In this document: piece after piece, positions 11,083 to 22,950 of the stretch
Layout of the letters: the number at the start of each line of letters is the position of its first letter
Numbering within the stretch: the first letter of the stretch is position 1
Assembly: GCA_024138015.1 (NCBI GenBank)
Contig: JAMXBB010000007.1
Coordinates: forward strand, 67,648,421-67,712,420
Reading direction: 5' to 3'
Origin: Lumnitzera littorea
Lineage: Eukaryota > Streptophyta > Magnoliopsida > Myrtales > Combretaceae
Length of the DNA stretch: 64,000 nucleotides
Notes under the pieces: generated by a model
Told to the model about the DNA's origin: nothing
The model's database searches: none
The model's input: only the letters and a program-made list of their open reading frames with translations
Translations under genes and position numbers: made by a program

Positions 11083-12700
11083 GTGATTAAGGGAGATGTC
11101 TCGAAGCCAGAGGTAGATAGTACAGATGAAGGACCTGAGGAGGAGAACTATGCTGAGAGAGAGGAGATTGAGAAAGAATTGATTGAAGAGGATGTGTTCG
11201 CCGAGGACTTAGACCAGCTGGCCTTGGTTGTACAATACACAATGAACATCAAACCCTTGCAAGAGGAGGAGTAAAGGAAGAATTTGTTTCATACCACTTG
11301 TAGAGTGAATAATCAGGTGAGCACACTGATCATTAATAGTGGAAGTTGTACCAATGTGGCATTAACCGATTTGGTCACAATGTTGAAATTGCCGACTAAT
11401 GCCCACCCGAAGCCATACAAGCTGCATTGGTTGAGTAAGAAGGGAGCTAATAAGGATCAATGGTAGCGGATCTCGAAAACCCAAAATGGGTCGAATGGGT
11501 ATGATAGATAGGAAGTGAAATGGTTAAGTTTTACGGTGAATATGAATGGATATCATGCACCAAAACACAAACGCTATCAAGGGTTTGAGCTCAAAGTAGG
11601 GTTTAACATAACTTACGAACACTAAATGTCGTTCGGGATTCAAATGAGGGTTAAATACAACTCACTAACAGATTCAAATGAAAGGTTCACCACAATCTTA
11701 GGGTCAAGATTGATAAGAAAGTGGGAGAGATTAAAGAGTTTAATCTACACTCGATAATTCGATAATGTTAGCTTAAGAGCAGCCTTGTTAAAAAAGGGAA
11801 AGGTTCCAAAATGCCAGAATATACTTTTCTGTTTATTTAACGTCTGTCTCTGATGTTTACAGATGTTGCTATTTATAGCAAGTCTTAAACCCTAATGGCA
11901 AAACTATAATGTACAAAGCTTTAAACCCTAAAGAATTGAGCCCATAAATAAAATAAAGGGAAACATGTATAAGAATACAAAACTATGCATTTTACAAGGG
12001 AAGTTGGCATGTCCTAGAAGGAGCAATATCCGAACCAGACAAGGTCGACAGTTGGATGTACGGGTTCGGGAAGGAGTCCCTGAAGACTCGCATGGCTTGG
12101 CCGAGACACCAGAGAAGTCGGCCTACAATTGCTTAGTTCTAAAGTTAGTCAGCAATAGTCTCTCCGTACCGTGCCGAGTGGATCTCACTCTCAACAACGT
12201 AGTCTCTCAACTACTCAATCAATGACAGACTTGTTGCCAAGTGGTTATTTTTCTTCCTCTCATCCTTCTAGCTTTAGCAAGCATTAATTGGCCTCAGCTT
12301 TGGATAGGTCTACCTCAGCTTAGATGTAGTCGGAGGTTGATTCTCATTAAGAGCACTACATGTTACTCGGCAAGCACTGCCACTTACCATTAGACATCAC
12401 TTAAACGAGATTCTATGTGACATGCTACCTATGTATGCCTCACACGTGTTGCTTGGCTGACCATGGCTGTTTGATAGGGGGGTTATCCATGACGGGTACA
12501 AGAACATGTATATGTTCGAGAAGGATGGCCGAAAGATTACACTGAACCCGATGCCACCAAGAGAAGTTAACAAACTACAAACTAAACTTGCTCGCGGATC
12601 AAAGAAGGCTTTAGTGATGAGTAGAGCCGAGCTCTGAAAAGCCATCAATGCAGACGAACCGACCCTAATGTTGGTTAGGCAATTGCTGGAGATGAGGGAA
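11083..12700 (+). pseudogene. Gypsy protease region, split by an LTR-like insert
   Basis: An acidic linker (11083-11274) precedes the aspartic protease segment: TLIINSGSCTNV (about 11318), where the usual active site is DSG, so the catalytic Asp is Asn here. The frame continues to GYH at 11555, is broken by the insert 11556-12394, and resumes with LNEILCDMLPM and a VIHDGYKN segment after 12400. Confidence 0.75.
11556..12394 (-). mobile_element. Probable solo LTR, reverse orientation, inside the gypsy protease
   Basis: An 839 bp block with no coding similarity interrupts the protease frame, which is continuous on both sides. It begins TGCACCAAAA on the plus strand. The flanks are tatca (11551-11555) and catca (12395-12399), a TSD with one mismatch. 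A TATA-like tataaata lies on the minus strand at 11870-11877, which suggests the orientation. The right end is not a clean CA, so the boundary may be off by a few bases. Confidence 0.6.
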
Positions 12701-14100
12701 CTAAGTGAATTACCTCAGGAAGTAAGAGCACTATTGGACAAATATGCCGATCTGTTCCTAAAAGAGTTACTTGAAGGGTTGCCCCCACTGCAAGGCATAG
12801 AACACTGTATTAACTTAATACTCAGCACTGCCTTGCTGAATAAGCCTACTTACCAATTGAGTCCCGAATAGGCTTCTAAACTCCAATGATAAGTCAATGA
12901 ACTACTAGAGAAAGGTTATGTTAAGAAAAAGTCTCAGCCTTTATGCTATGCCGGCGCTTTTAGTGCCAGAAAAGAATGAAACTTGGCAAATGTGTGTTGA
13001 TAGCCAAGCCATGAACAAGATCACAATCATGTACAAGTATCCTATCCCAAGTTTAGAGGACATGCTGGATGAGTTAAGTGGAGCTAAGATTTTCAACAAA
13101 ATTGATCTTAAGTCTGACTACCATAAAATCCACATGAGGCTAGGAGATGAATGGAAAATTGCATTCAAGACTCAACATGGATTATATGAATGGATGGTCA
13201 TGTCGTTTAGCTTATCAAATGCCACAACCACTTTCATGAGATTGATGAACCATGTGTTGAGATATCTGATAGGGAAGTATGTCGTAGTGTACTTTGACGA
13301 CATCTTAGTCTACAGTGCCAACATGCCGAGTCATTGTGAACACCTCCATGTTGTATTAAATGTCCTCCGTGTTGAGAGATTATTTGGCAACCTCAAGTAA
13401 TGTTGCTTTTGCTCGAAGAAAGTGGTATTCTTAGGCTATGTAGTCAATAGAGGAGGTTTACGAATAGATGATGAGAAAATCTAATCTATTGTTGAGTGGC
13501 CGATTCCTACTAACTGTGTCGATGTGAGAAGTTTCCATAGATTGGCTTCCTTCTACAAAAGATTCGTCAGGAATTTCAGTACCCTTGCCGCATTACTTAT
13601 TGTGCTAATGAAGAAATACGCTGACTTCCAACGGGAAGAAAGGGAAGAGAGGAGCTTTGCTAAGATAAAAGAAAGATTGACCTCCGCTTCGGTGTTAACT
13701 CTACCTAACTTTGAGAAAATATTTGAGCTGGAATGTAATACGTCAAGCATTGGAATAGGCACTATCCTAATGCAAGAAGGCCAACCAATTGCCTTCCATA
13801 GTGAGAAGCTTACAGGACCTCAGTTAAATTACTCTATGTATGACAAAGAACTCTTGGTATTAATCCGAGCACTATAAGTATGGCAACATTATCTATTGTC
13901 AAGAGAGTTTGTCATCTTTACTAACCATGAGTCTCTGAGATATCTCCAAAGCTAGACAAAGTTGTCTAAGCAACAAACGAAATGGGTAAAATTCCTTGAG
14001 GGATTCAGTTTTGTAATAAAATATAAACAAGGAAAGAGCAATGTAGTTGCAAATGCTCTTTCAAGAAGACATGCGCTTCTAAATAAATTGCAGACCAGAC
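12668..14100 (+). pseudogene. Gypsy reverse transcriptase and RNase H relic
   Basis: RT motifs: LPPLQGIEH near 12780, MCVDSQAMNKIT near 12990, FNKIDLKSDYHKI near 13095, GLYEWMVMSFSLSNAT near 13180, and the catalytic YFDDILVYS at 13290-13316, which is intact. RNase H follows (ECNTSSIGIGTILMQEG near 13735, YDKELLVLIRAL to 13877, FTNHESLRYL near 13915, KSNVVANALSRR to about 14070). A frameshift near 12930 and stops at 13398, 13483, 13875 and 13954 disable it. Confidence 0.92.
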
Positions 14101-14249
14101 TGTTTAGATTTACAAGTATCAAAAAACAGTATTATGAGGATCCATACTGTAGACTCATAGTTACGTGATGCGTTGATGGAAGAACAGTGAATAAGTATCA
14201 TATGGAAGATGGCTACTCGTTCCGAGTGGAAAATTATGCATATCGAATT

Positions 14250-15315
14250 GTTCCTTAAGTGAGCTGTTAATCAAGGAAGCCCACAGTGGAGAATTATTCA
14301 GACATTTTGGGGAGAAAAGGACATATAAGTTACTGAATGGTTAATTCTTTTAGCTTAGAATGAGGTGAGATGTACACTGAATTGTTGTAAGCTGTGCTGT
14401 GTGCAAAAGGGCTAAGTGCCAAGCCGAAAAAGGGAAAGCAATGCCTTTGCCTGATCCGACGAAACCATAGATTGGGTTGAGCATGAACTTTGTCCTCGTA
14501 TTACCACAAACTGCCTAAGGTAAAGATTTTGTGATGATTGTGGAAAATCAGTTTAGTAAGATGGTGCACTTTGTGCCTTGCACCAAAACTAAAGATACTT
14601 TAACTATTGCTTCTCTTTTCTTGCAAGAGATTGTACGGTTACATGGCGTGGCAAGAAGTGTAGTCTTTAATAGAGATCCAAAGTCCTTGAGCCATTTTTG
14701 GAGGACCTTGTGGCATCAAATAGGGACCAAACTACTATTCAGTACTTCTTGTCACCCCCAGATTGATAGCTAAATAGAGGTGATTAATTGTACTTTGGGA
14801 TCACTACTTCAAGCTATAGTGGCAAGAACTTAGTCAATTAAGACATTTGCTTATCAGTGGTTGAATTCGCTTACAACCGAATAATGCATGACACCACCAA
14901 GCTAACCCCCTTTGAGGTTGTTTATGGTTTCAATCCTAAGTTACCCTTGATCATACCCCTGTACCTATGCCCACATAAGAAGACCTAAATGCAAAAGCCA
15001 GAGTACAATCCCTTCAGCACATCTATGATAGAGTCACTCAATACATTGATCAAGCTGCTAAAGGAATACGAGAGAAGACCAAGGATAGGACAACTAAACA
15101 ATTCCAACAAGGAGACTTGGTATGGCTGCACCTTAGTAAAGAACGATTTCCAAGTAAGAGGAGGAACAAATTATCTACCAAAGCTGAAGAACCATTTAAA
15201 ATCCTCCAAAAGGTTAATGATAAAGCCTATAGATTGGAGTTACCCGAGGACTATAGGGTTTCTGATACCTTTAACATCGCTAACCTTAGTCCATATCACC
15301 CCGATGGAGATTAAT
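14250..15315 (+). pseudogene. Gypsy integrase relic
   Basis: The zinc-binding start (HSGELFRHFGEKRTY..., then CAVCKRAK near 14395) is followed by the catalytic core (FVMIVENQFSKMVHFVP at 14531-14580, VFNRDPKSLSHFW near 14660-14700). The first core Asp of the usual MVVVDRFSKM is Glu here. The tail reads LPEDYRVSDTFNIANLSPYH (to about 15300), the usual gypsy integrase C-terminus. Frameshifts occur between 14773 and 15117. Confidence 0.88.
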
Positions 15316-15354
15316 CAAAGATCATTTGGATTTGATCCTAAATCCAAATCAACT

Positions 15355-15363
15355 TGGAGGGAA
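15355..15363 (+). other. Polypurine tract of the gypsy element
   Basis: tggagggaa immediately precedes the 3' LTR, the site that primes plus-strand DNA synthesis in LTR retrotransposons. Confidence 0.8.
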
Positions 15364-16244
15364 TGATAAGAATCAAGCCAGTGGTCCTTTGACCCGCAGC
15401 CGAACCCGAGGACTAAAAGGCCTAGCAAGACAAATTCTTCTACTCTAGCTAACTCTTGTTGAGGTTGAGTATATCCTAACTGACCCGTTCTTCATGCCAA
15501 GCCGAATGATTGCCTATTTCTCATAAATAGTATGTCAAGAAGTAGATAGCTGAGACAACAATCAATCGTTATTCTCACTCATACCTGGCCAATCACTTAC
15601 TTGGCATCACCTTTGTCGAGCTACTAAGAGAGAGAGTCCAGATTGACTAAGCTACCCTTACTCGAACAAGCAAACAGATTGTACTTTTTGTCCATATCTT
15701 CCAACGACATTACCAATGCAATATTGTTACGTGTATAGAATCATATGTAAAATCCGCTAGACCAATGATTGTTTTTCTTGAATATTCATTTTTACTATTT
15801 TGTATCTTGTACATTACTTTCTTAGGAAATACCATTTTCAGTCTTTTCCCTTTTGGGTAAGTTACCCTAACTTATGGGTATAAATACCCTTATAATTGTA
15901 GCCGAACGATAGACAGATTATCATTGATATATTTGAGTATTTTTCCTTCCTTGCATAAACATTACCTTTTTATTCTCGGCATCACTCTTATCCTAACCCT
16001 TGAGTAAGGTTAGATAACGAGTAACCTCACTAGACCGACTCATGCATCATATGGAATTGTTTTGTAAGTCCTTGGAAGTTCCATTGGTGTGTCATATCCA
16101 CTAAAGCTATTCGTAAGTTTTTGCTTACTTTTCATTCACATTTGTCCTTTCGTACATTCTTCATCACTTTCCTTTTCGAGCTTTCTATAAGCTTGAACTC
16201 ATCCAGCTACTGGCCTTATCTGTTCTTAGTCACAGTTCACAATA
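15364..16244 (+). repeat. 3' LTR of the gypsy element
   Basis: It starts tgataagaatc and ends gttcacaata, directly followed by the TSD ggtaa. TATA-like tataaatacc lies near 15880-15889. It aligns with 8936-9802 with scattered substitutions and small indels. Confidence 0.9.
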
Positions 16245-16249
16245 GGTAA

Positions 16250-17100
16250 GGTAGATATGATATTAGGCATTAAGATGATTAGACATAATGGAGGAATAGC
16301 CTTAAGCAATCTCATTATGTTGAGAAAATTTTGGATAAGTTTAGACATTTAAGATTTAAAAAATACAGAACTTCATATGATCCACATGTGAAGTTAGTTG
16401 AGAACAATGAAAGGGTAGTATCTCAGCTGAAGTATGCTAGTGGAATAGGAAGCTTGATGTATACATCTCATTGTACTAGACATGTATTGCCTTTACTATG
16501 TGCAAATTATCTAACTATTCTAGTAAGCCTAGTGCAAATCACTGGAAAGCAATAATGAGAGTATTTAGGTATTTGTTGAAAACTAAGAAAATATGTCTAC
16601 ACTATGGTGAATTTATTGCTATACTAAAAGGTTTCTCTAATGCAAGTTGGATCACGAATGTAGGTGATCATGTATCAACTTCAAGTTGGATATTTACCCT
16701 TAGTAGGGGTGCAATCGATTGGAACTCTAAGAAATAAACTTGTATCATACACTATACCATAGAGGCTGAGCTTATAGCTTTAGCTTCAATCATAAAAGAA
16801 TTGGAATGGCTTAGGAATTTGTTAATAATAAAGTCATCGCCATAACCAATGTTAGCCGTTTCGATCTTCGAATTAATCAACCATATCATGTGTCCATAAT
16901 AAAATTTATAATGGAAAGTATAGACATACAGGGTTAAGACATAAGTTTGTTAAGAAATTAATAGAGAATAGCGTTATAACCATAATCTATGTTAAGGCGA
17001 AGTGTAATTTAACGAATCAACTGATAAAAGTATTATCAAGAGAGCAAGTTAAAGAGATTTTTGCTAAAATAGGTCTCAAATCTAACTAGATTATTGTAAT
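16250..17100 (+). pseudogene. Copia RT end and RNase H relic
   Basis: The copia pol resumes here after the gypsy insertion. Segments MLVE-type, RVFRYLLKTKKICLHYG, ASWITNVGDHVSTSSWIF and GAIDWNSKK (to 16734) are followed by IEAELIALASIIKELEWL, the terminal RNase H of plant copia elements. Frames shift around 16500 and stops occur throughout. Confidence 0.82.
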
Positions 17101-17590
17101 GGGAACCATACTTCTTTTTAGTAGACCATCATTAAGAGGTTCAAGGGGTAATGATAAGTTACAATGAACTGTGACCTTATACTTGAGTAATTTAGAGGGT
17201 AATATATTAAAATATCTTTTGATGGATCAATTATGTGTTAGAAATTTGAATTGGTTTCCAATAATCTCCACCTAGTTGAATGTTGAAGTGGTGTCACTTC
17301 TAAGCAAGAGTTGATGGATGTATCTATTATAAATATTCAACAAGTTAAGATAAGCGCAAGGCCATAATAATGCTATTAGAAAATCTACTTGATTTGTAAG
17401 AACAATGAAAATGTATGTAGTTCCTCTAGTTGTAACATAAAGCACATAAGTTTAAGTGAGTGAGCTACCTAACACCTTTATAACTTTACGAGATTTACAC
17501 TATAGATTGGTTCAAATCCTCGGATACCATTCCTTATGTATTTTCACAATTTGGAAGAAAAATCACACAATTGGTAATCTAATGAGGGAA

Positions 17591-18421
17591 TGTTATATAT
17601 AGTTTAGATTATGTAAGATGTTAAGGTGAAAGTTTTCGTGTCATTTAGATGTAAAGAAATATTTATATATGGACAAAAGTAATGTACAAGATCATTATAT
17701 AGTCATATTTAAGTTTGCTTCATGATATGTAAAATTAAGAATAAATCAAAAGTTACATAACCAATGATATAACCATGTTAGTTAGTCATGTCAATAAAGT
17801 ATTAAGGTGCATAAACAAAAAGTAACACAACCTAATGATACAGCCATGTAAATTGGTCATGTTCATGCAACCCATGTTAAGAAAGCAACGGAACTAGCAA
17901 ACATGACTGTATCACTTGGTCATATCTACTCAACTAGTACAACTCTTCATATTTAATGACATGTTTACTTAATAAGTGCAATGTATTATCTTCCAAAAAA
18001 TACATTACTCCGTAATGGACAATCAAGATCAGTTTTTAATCGATCTAAACATAATCTAATGATTATAAATCAAATAATCTTAATAGATGTTTCCTTGGGA
18101 AGCGTTGTACTGTTTAGAATTAGATGATTAAATATCTAGGTATCTATTGATATTTTACAGACATTTTAGCACGAATTTTTCGAAATTTACCATAAAAAAC
18201 ACTTCATCATACAATCATAAACCTTTTCCAAGGTTCTTTAAACTTGTGTGGTTATCAAGAATAAAGTTTGCTACCTCATTCTTATACTCGCTTGTATCCT
18301 AGGAAAGTTTATGTTTATCCTTAGCAAATTTAGTGTAGAAATCATAATACTCTTAGTGACAAGGTTCTCTATGTGCCTCCAAGTGTCCTTAATTCCCCAC
18401 ATCCAATAAAATTTTTTAACA
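17591..18421 (+). repeat. 3' LTR of the copia element
   Basis: It starts TGttatatat after a purine tract (gagggaa) and ends ttttttaaca. It is homologous to 5231-5984. It contains repeated catgt..gatcatgtc-like segments that also occur in the 5' copy. Confidence 0.78.
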
Positions 18422-20990
18422 ATATCAATTTGGACAAGAATCTTTGAGGGTTCGTTATTTTGTGCAAATACAGTTTACAATTAGGGAAATGAGCACTACA
18501 TTTGTTGAGAGCATTATAGATAGCAACATCTTATGCTTCATTCTTATACAAATTTTTATTCTTCATATAAACACACACATGCTCTTTACACATAACATAT
18601 TTATACATGTGTTATGTGTTAATATTTTTCATACAACAATAGAAAATTTTAAGTTGTTTATATCGTCATTGTTACATTTGTTCTATCCTTTTTTCTAAAA
18701 ATCTCGGGTATTAAAGTAGACTATTAGCATCAAATTGATCGTAGACATATAAGTTTGTGTTGACATACATAAAAAGTATTAACAATTATATAAGTATTTT
18801 AAATTGTTGCCGTATGTTATTTAGCATTAGTTTGCAACTATTGAGAGTAGGTATTTTGACATCCCTTTCTTTCCTATATTTTCTATAGTTTCCTAATGTG
18901 TTTCATATTGAATATTTGTGAGCATCTATATAACTCAAGTAAAATTTAAATAATGCCAAAGTTAAAAAAAAAATAGTCGTTGAGAACCTGGTCTTGTGGT
19001 GAAGAATATACATGGAAGGAAAGGATTAAAAATCACTTACACCTAATAGGTACAAACGAACATAATTTTCAATACTTATTTAATTGTTAATGTTTTCTTT
19101 ACATTTCATTATGAGTTCATATGTTTTATTTTATAGTACTCAGGATAGAAATCAATGATGCATTAAAGTGATCTTCTTTACTATCTCTCGTTAATTTTTA
19201 GCGTCTATATTTAACATGATACCAATAACCTACATTAATAATTTGGGATTTTTAAACTGAAAACAAAATAATAGTGATAGGAATGCAAGTTATAATACTA
19301 GTAAAATTTCATAGTTATAGGGAATATTAATAATATTATGTTGTGACTTCTACATGTACAAAAAACTCATCTAAATGTAGATGGTTTTTTTTTTTTTTTT
19401 TCATTCTTGAAGATGAGGATAAAATCTGAATGCAAAAAAAAAAAAAAGAAAGAAAGAAAAGAAAATTAAAAGACGAAGAGGGTAAACTAGATACGATTGA
19501 AGTCAAAATTTCTCAAAAATTTTATTCACAAGGTTAGGGTCGTAAAAGTAAAATAGAAAGTAACAGGAGTGATTTTACTAAAAGGTACATAAATTCATTG
19601 GATGATTTTTATTTTATTTTTATTTGTGATCCATTTTTCTAAAGCTCTTTGTCCCCACCATCTAAATTGACAAAAAGAAGCAAAAGAAGAGGAAAGATAA
19701 GAAGTGGCAAATCGCTTAACGGGGAAATTGAATAGGTAGAAGAGATATATCAAGATGACCATCTTCCATATATTTGAGGTTAGTAAGTCTCGTAACCTTT
19801 AAAATCTATTGCTTAGTTATGTTGTTTGTTAAATTTTGATGGGTATTTGAGTTCTTAACTAAGCTAAATGCGTATTTGAAGGTTAGTATATTAAATAGGC
19901 ATTAGAATTTTGAGTTGGGTTTGGATAATGCTTAATCATGTTAAGGAGTTATCAATGATGATATTGAACTTGAATGATAAATTAGACACCAAATTATGGT
20001 TTGAATTTATAAAAATTGATTGAGAATCGAATTGACAAGAAGCAAACTTGAAAAATGGATTTTCAATTAAAAAAACATTAAGATTGATAGGAGAAATATG
20101 TGAACCAAATTAAGAGTTTTGTAATGATGTTAGTTTGAAAAACCCAATTTCGACTGACTAAATACTATTTCAATTGACCTCTATGGGCAAAATGGAGAAA
20201 AAGTTTATTCCATGGTTATTATTGACCATACAATGGCTAATCCAAATAACCAAGGTTATAATATTAACTTATTAGGTTAATTTTATCAATCTCTTAGCAA
20301 AAAAAAAAAAAGTTAATCCTTTCAATCAAATCTTTGTTCCATGGACCAAACTTAACAAATATTGTAATAAAAACCTTATTAGGTGGTTTAGTTAGCTAAA
20401 CTCAAAAATAGATCGAGCAACTCCCTACGTTTGTTGATTTGATTCTAGGTTATTAAAGATGAAACTAATGGTCAACTCTAAATGAATAGCTAAGGTATGA
20501 CATACTTTGATTACGTGTTATTTATGTTTACAATTAGATATTTATTTTTATATTTTAATGTATATGAAAATGCCATTAGTTTGAACATAAATTGTCACAA
20601 TGGAGATTGGTGGTTAGATGCTATTAATTGTATTATTCTATTATCTCTTCTAACGCGAGAAGGATATAGCGATCATGAACCAACCAACTATGACTGTTTG
20701 ATCAAGTAATGGCATTGGATGAAGTGACTTGGTAAGTTCAGGTTGGCTATGCTACACTTATACAGTGTAAGGTATATGGGTTGAGAATTAATTAATTAAT
20801 ATTGATCATCATTTAAGTGAATTATAAAATCAAGATGTAGTGGCTAGATAAGACTTAATTGATAAGATGCTTATCATCTAATATTAGATGAGTTATGCTA
20901 GTTTCAAAATACAATTTGTGAGCGTTGAGCATTTAAGTAGGTTGGGAAGTAAGAAAAAAAAAAGCTACTAATAGCTAAAAAATGCTTGTG
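18422..20990. other. AT-rich intergenic DNA
   Basis: No gene, RNA or element boundary was recognised. Poly-T (about 19383-19401) and poly-A (about 19436-19446) tracts stand out. Short open frames such as 18444-18698 and 20497-20709 have the composition of random AT-rich sequence. Confidence 0.6.
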
Positions 20991-20995
20991 ATAGG

Positions 20996-21186
20996 TGTAA
21001 TGCCTCGAGCTAAAAGCAATGAAAGCTAAGCCAATAGATACTAATAAGCCCATTTGAACCACTTGATCAAAAAGTTTTAACCTTATATTGATAAGGTATT
21101 TACAACAATGACCTTATATTGATAAGGTAAACTAATACCATAATCTCCCGCAGTTTATGTGGGACACTTATCCATGGAGTCTCATA
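20996..21186 (-). repeat. 3' LTR (minus sense) of the non-coding element
   Basis: It is 191 bp, starting tgtaatgcctcgagc on the plus strand. It holds a 31 bp-period duplication of accttatattgataaggta (21080-21098 and 21111-21129). Each copy is itself a hairpin (accttat / ataaggt with a 4-base loop). The other LTR has a single, degenerate version. Confidence 0.82.
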
Positions 21187-22289
21187 ATCTCTTCTTTAAA
21201 CACGCGACGTCCTCGTCGTAAGACCTTACAATTAAGCCTAGATTTTTCTCTCTTTTCAGTATATGATTTAGACTATCCACTACTTATAAGTCATCCTAGA
21301 AACATGTAAGGAGCTATACCTTAGTATTGAGCTCTATTTCGGTTTTACTTAATTTAACTTATATTAAGTCCAGCCCACTTAATATAAATTATTCAACATT
21401 AAATTAAGGAAATATTTTTCTTTATAAAAATATTCTAAAAAAAATGGAGTTACTAACCAATTAAACCGGAAAAAAATAAAATTAGGATTTTTGAGTAAGC
21501 AAACCCTAATTTAGCCACTAATCTGCAAATTTTCTAAAAACATAATTTAAAAAAATTAACTAAAAGAAACTATGTTCGGAGGATAACTTATTAAGATTAA
21601 GTCACCATATAAAAATTAAAAAAAAAAATTAATGGGATTTATTTTTATAATTTTTCTAAAAATACTAAAATATATACATGTATACAAAATATAACTAAAA
21701 TGAATTTTTTAGTGTTTTTTATTACGAATTTTTAAGAAAAAAGAAAAAAAATATTTTTTTATATGGTTGCCTCGAAAGTATCTACGTACCCTCTAGTCGA
21801 GATCAAACCAACGTAGTTCTTTTTAGAAAAGATTTAATGGGTAGATTTTTTTTAATTTAAAAATCAAGCTAGATTTACGTTTATTTACTATTTATTATTT
21901 TAAAAAAAACCTAAAAGATCTAATTTTACGAATCTATTTAAAAAAAAAAACTAACTAACTAAATCTTTTTATAAACTCCGGTTAAGATTTTTATTTTAAA
22001 AAAAATCAATATGTGCAAAAAAAATATCTTTCCTAAATCCTACGTGCAAGATATACTAAAATACTCCAAAGATATGGATTTTGGAAAAAAAGATATGCAA
22101 TTTTTCAAAAAAAAAAATGCAATTTAACTAAATTATAAAACAAAATTGACAATTACCTAAAAATATAGTAAACGATATGACAATAAAAAAATATAATAAA
22201 AAAAAAACCTGCATTAAAGAAAATCAAATTAGTAAAATAATTAAATTAAATAATAAAATAAAATAATTAAAAAAAATAATTTTTACTAC

Positions 22290-22950
22290 CTAAACAAGTT
22301 GAGTAACACATGATCGATGTATTCATTTTGACTGTGCCGTAATCGTCTAGACTACGTTCGCATGCTCAGTGTATATACCGGTCGTGTACATGTATGACGT
22401 CGTGAGCGGTAGCAGTGTATGTGTGATCAAGTTATGCTTTGTATTTGTGTGATCGTGTGCATGTGATCAATGACCGAGTGACCAATGTCAGAGCGTATGC
22501 GTGTGATTTGTACGTGAGTGTCAATGTATGTGTTCAGTAGTGAGTTCGGTTCAGTGAGTGAGTGTATGTGTTCTGTATACGTGAGTGTAGTCAACGTGTG
22601 TTTAGCTTACATAACGTGGGATCAATGTATGTTCAATGTGCATGAGTACAGTCAGTGTGTATGTTAGTAGCGTATGTCAGGCAGCGTGTACTTAGTGTAC
22701 GTAAAGGATGATGGAGTGATCAAGGGTAAGGATGTGCTACAAGCGTAGTGTAGTGGTCAAGTATGAGTGCGATGAAGATTGTGTGAACGTGCAGGAGAGT
22801 TCGTGTGTTGTGTGATTTGTTCTGTATGTGGGATGTGGAGTGATCAAGTGTGAGGATGTGAATTGTAGGCTGTAGGGGTGTTCAACAATGATTAGTCATG
22901 TGGATGTGAATTGTATGTTGTATGGCAATGAGATGTATTATATATTGAGG
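22290..22950. repeat. GT-rich degenerate repeat stretch inside the non-coding element
   Basis: The composition changes sharply from A/T runs to GT-rich, CpG-containing sequence made of variants of gtgtatgtg, gtgtgatca and cgtgagtg. Longer internal repeats: 22713-22736 and 22837-22860 (24 bp, two differences) and ggatgtgaattgta at 22854 and 22902. In the element's own sense strand this is CA-rich. No open frame of note runs through it. Confidence 0.75.

Larger units (their letters stand above)
8936..16244 (+). mobile_element. Full-length Ty3-gypsy LTR retrotransposon, inactive, inserted in the copia RT
   Basis: LTRs at 8936-9802 and 15364-16244 bound an interior with PBS, gag, protease, RT, RNase H, integrase and PPT in that order. 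The flanking direct repeat ggtaa (8931-8935 and 16245-16249) is a perfect 5 bp TSD, and the host copia RT continues on both sides. Many stops and frameshifts make it non-functional. The two LTRs differ at roughly one base in five or six by eye, so the insertion is old. I saw no clear chromodomain after integrase, and the clade is left open. Confidence 0.93.
5231..18421 (+). mobile_element. Ty1-copia LTR retrotransposon, decayed and interrupted by nested insertions
   Basis: Homologous LTRs bound the element at 5231-5984 and 17591-18421. Between them copia domains occur in order on the plus strand, broken by two younger insertions (7130-7577 and 8936-16244). Gag starts near 6003 (MASETN..., then KLDRVNG-type UBN2 sequence with stops). 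Integrase pieces lie at about 7020-7130 and 7583-7740, its tail near 7974-8195, reverse transcriptase at about 8290-8935, and RNase H at 16331-17100. The RT reading KMKDMG is cut by the gypsy element and resumes at 16250. Numerous stops and frameshifts show it is dead. No TSD is visible: a poly-A run stands before the left LTR and atatc follows the right one. Confidence 0.85.

Noticed and set aside
11880..11935. aaaccctaa words resembling telomere repeats
   Set aside because: Only isolated single units, not a tandem array.
17505..17540. ggttcaaatcctcgg resembling a tRNA B box
   Set aside because: No matching acceptor stem or A box; it lies in the tail of the copia element.
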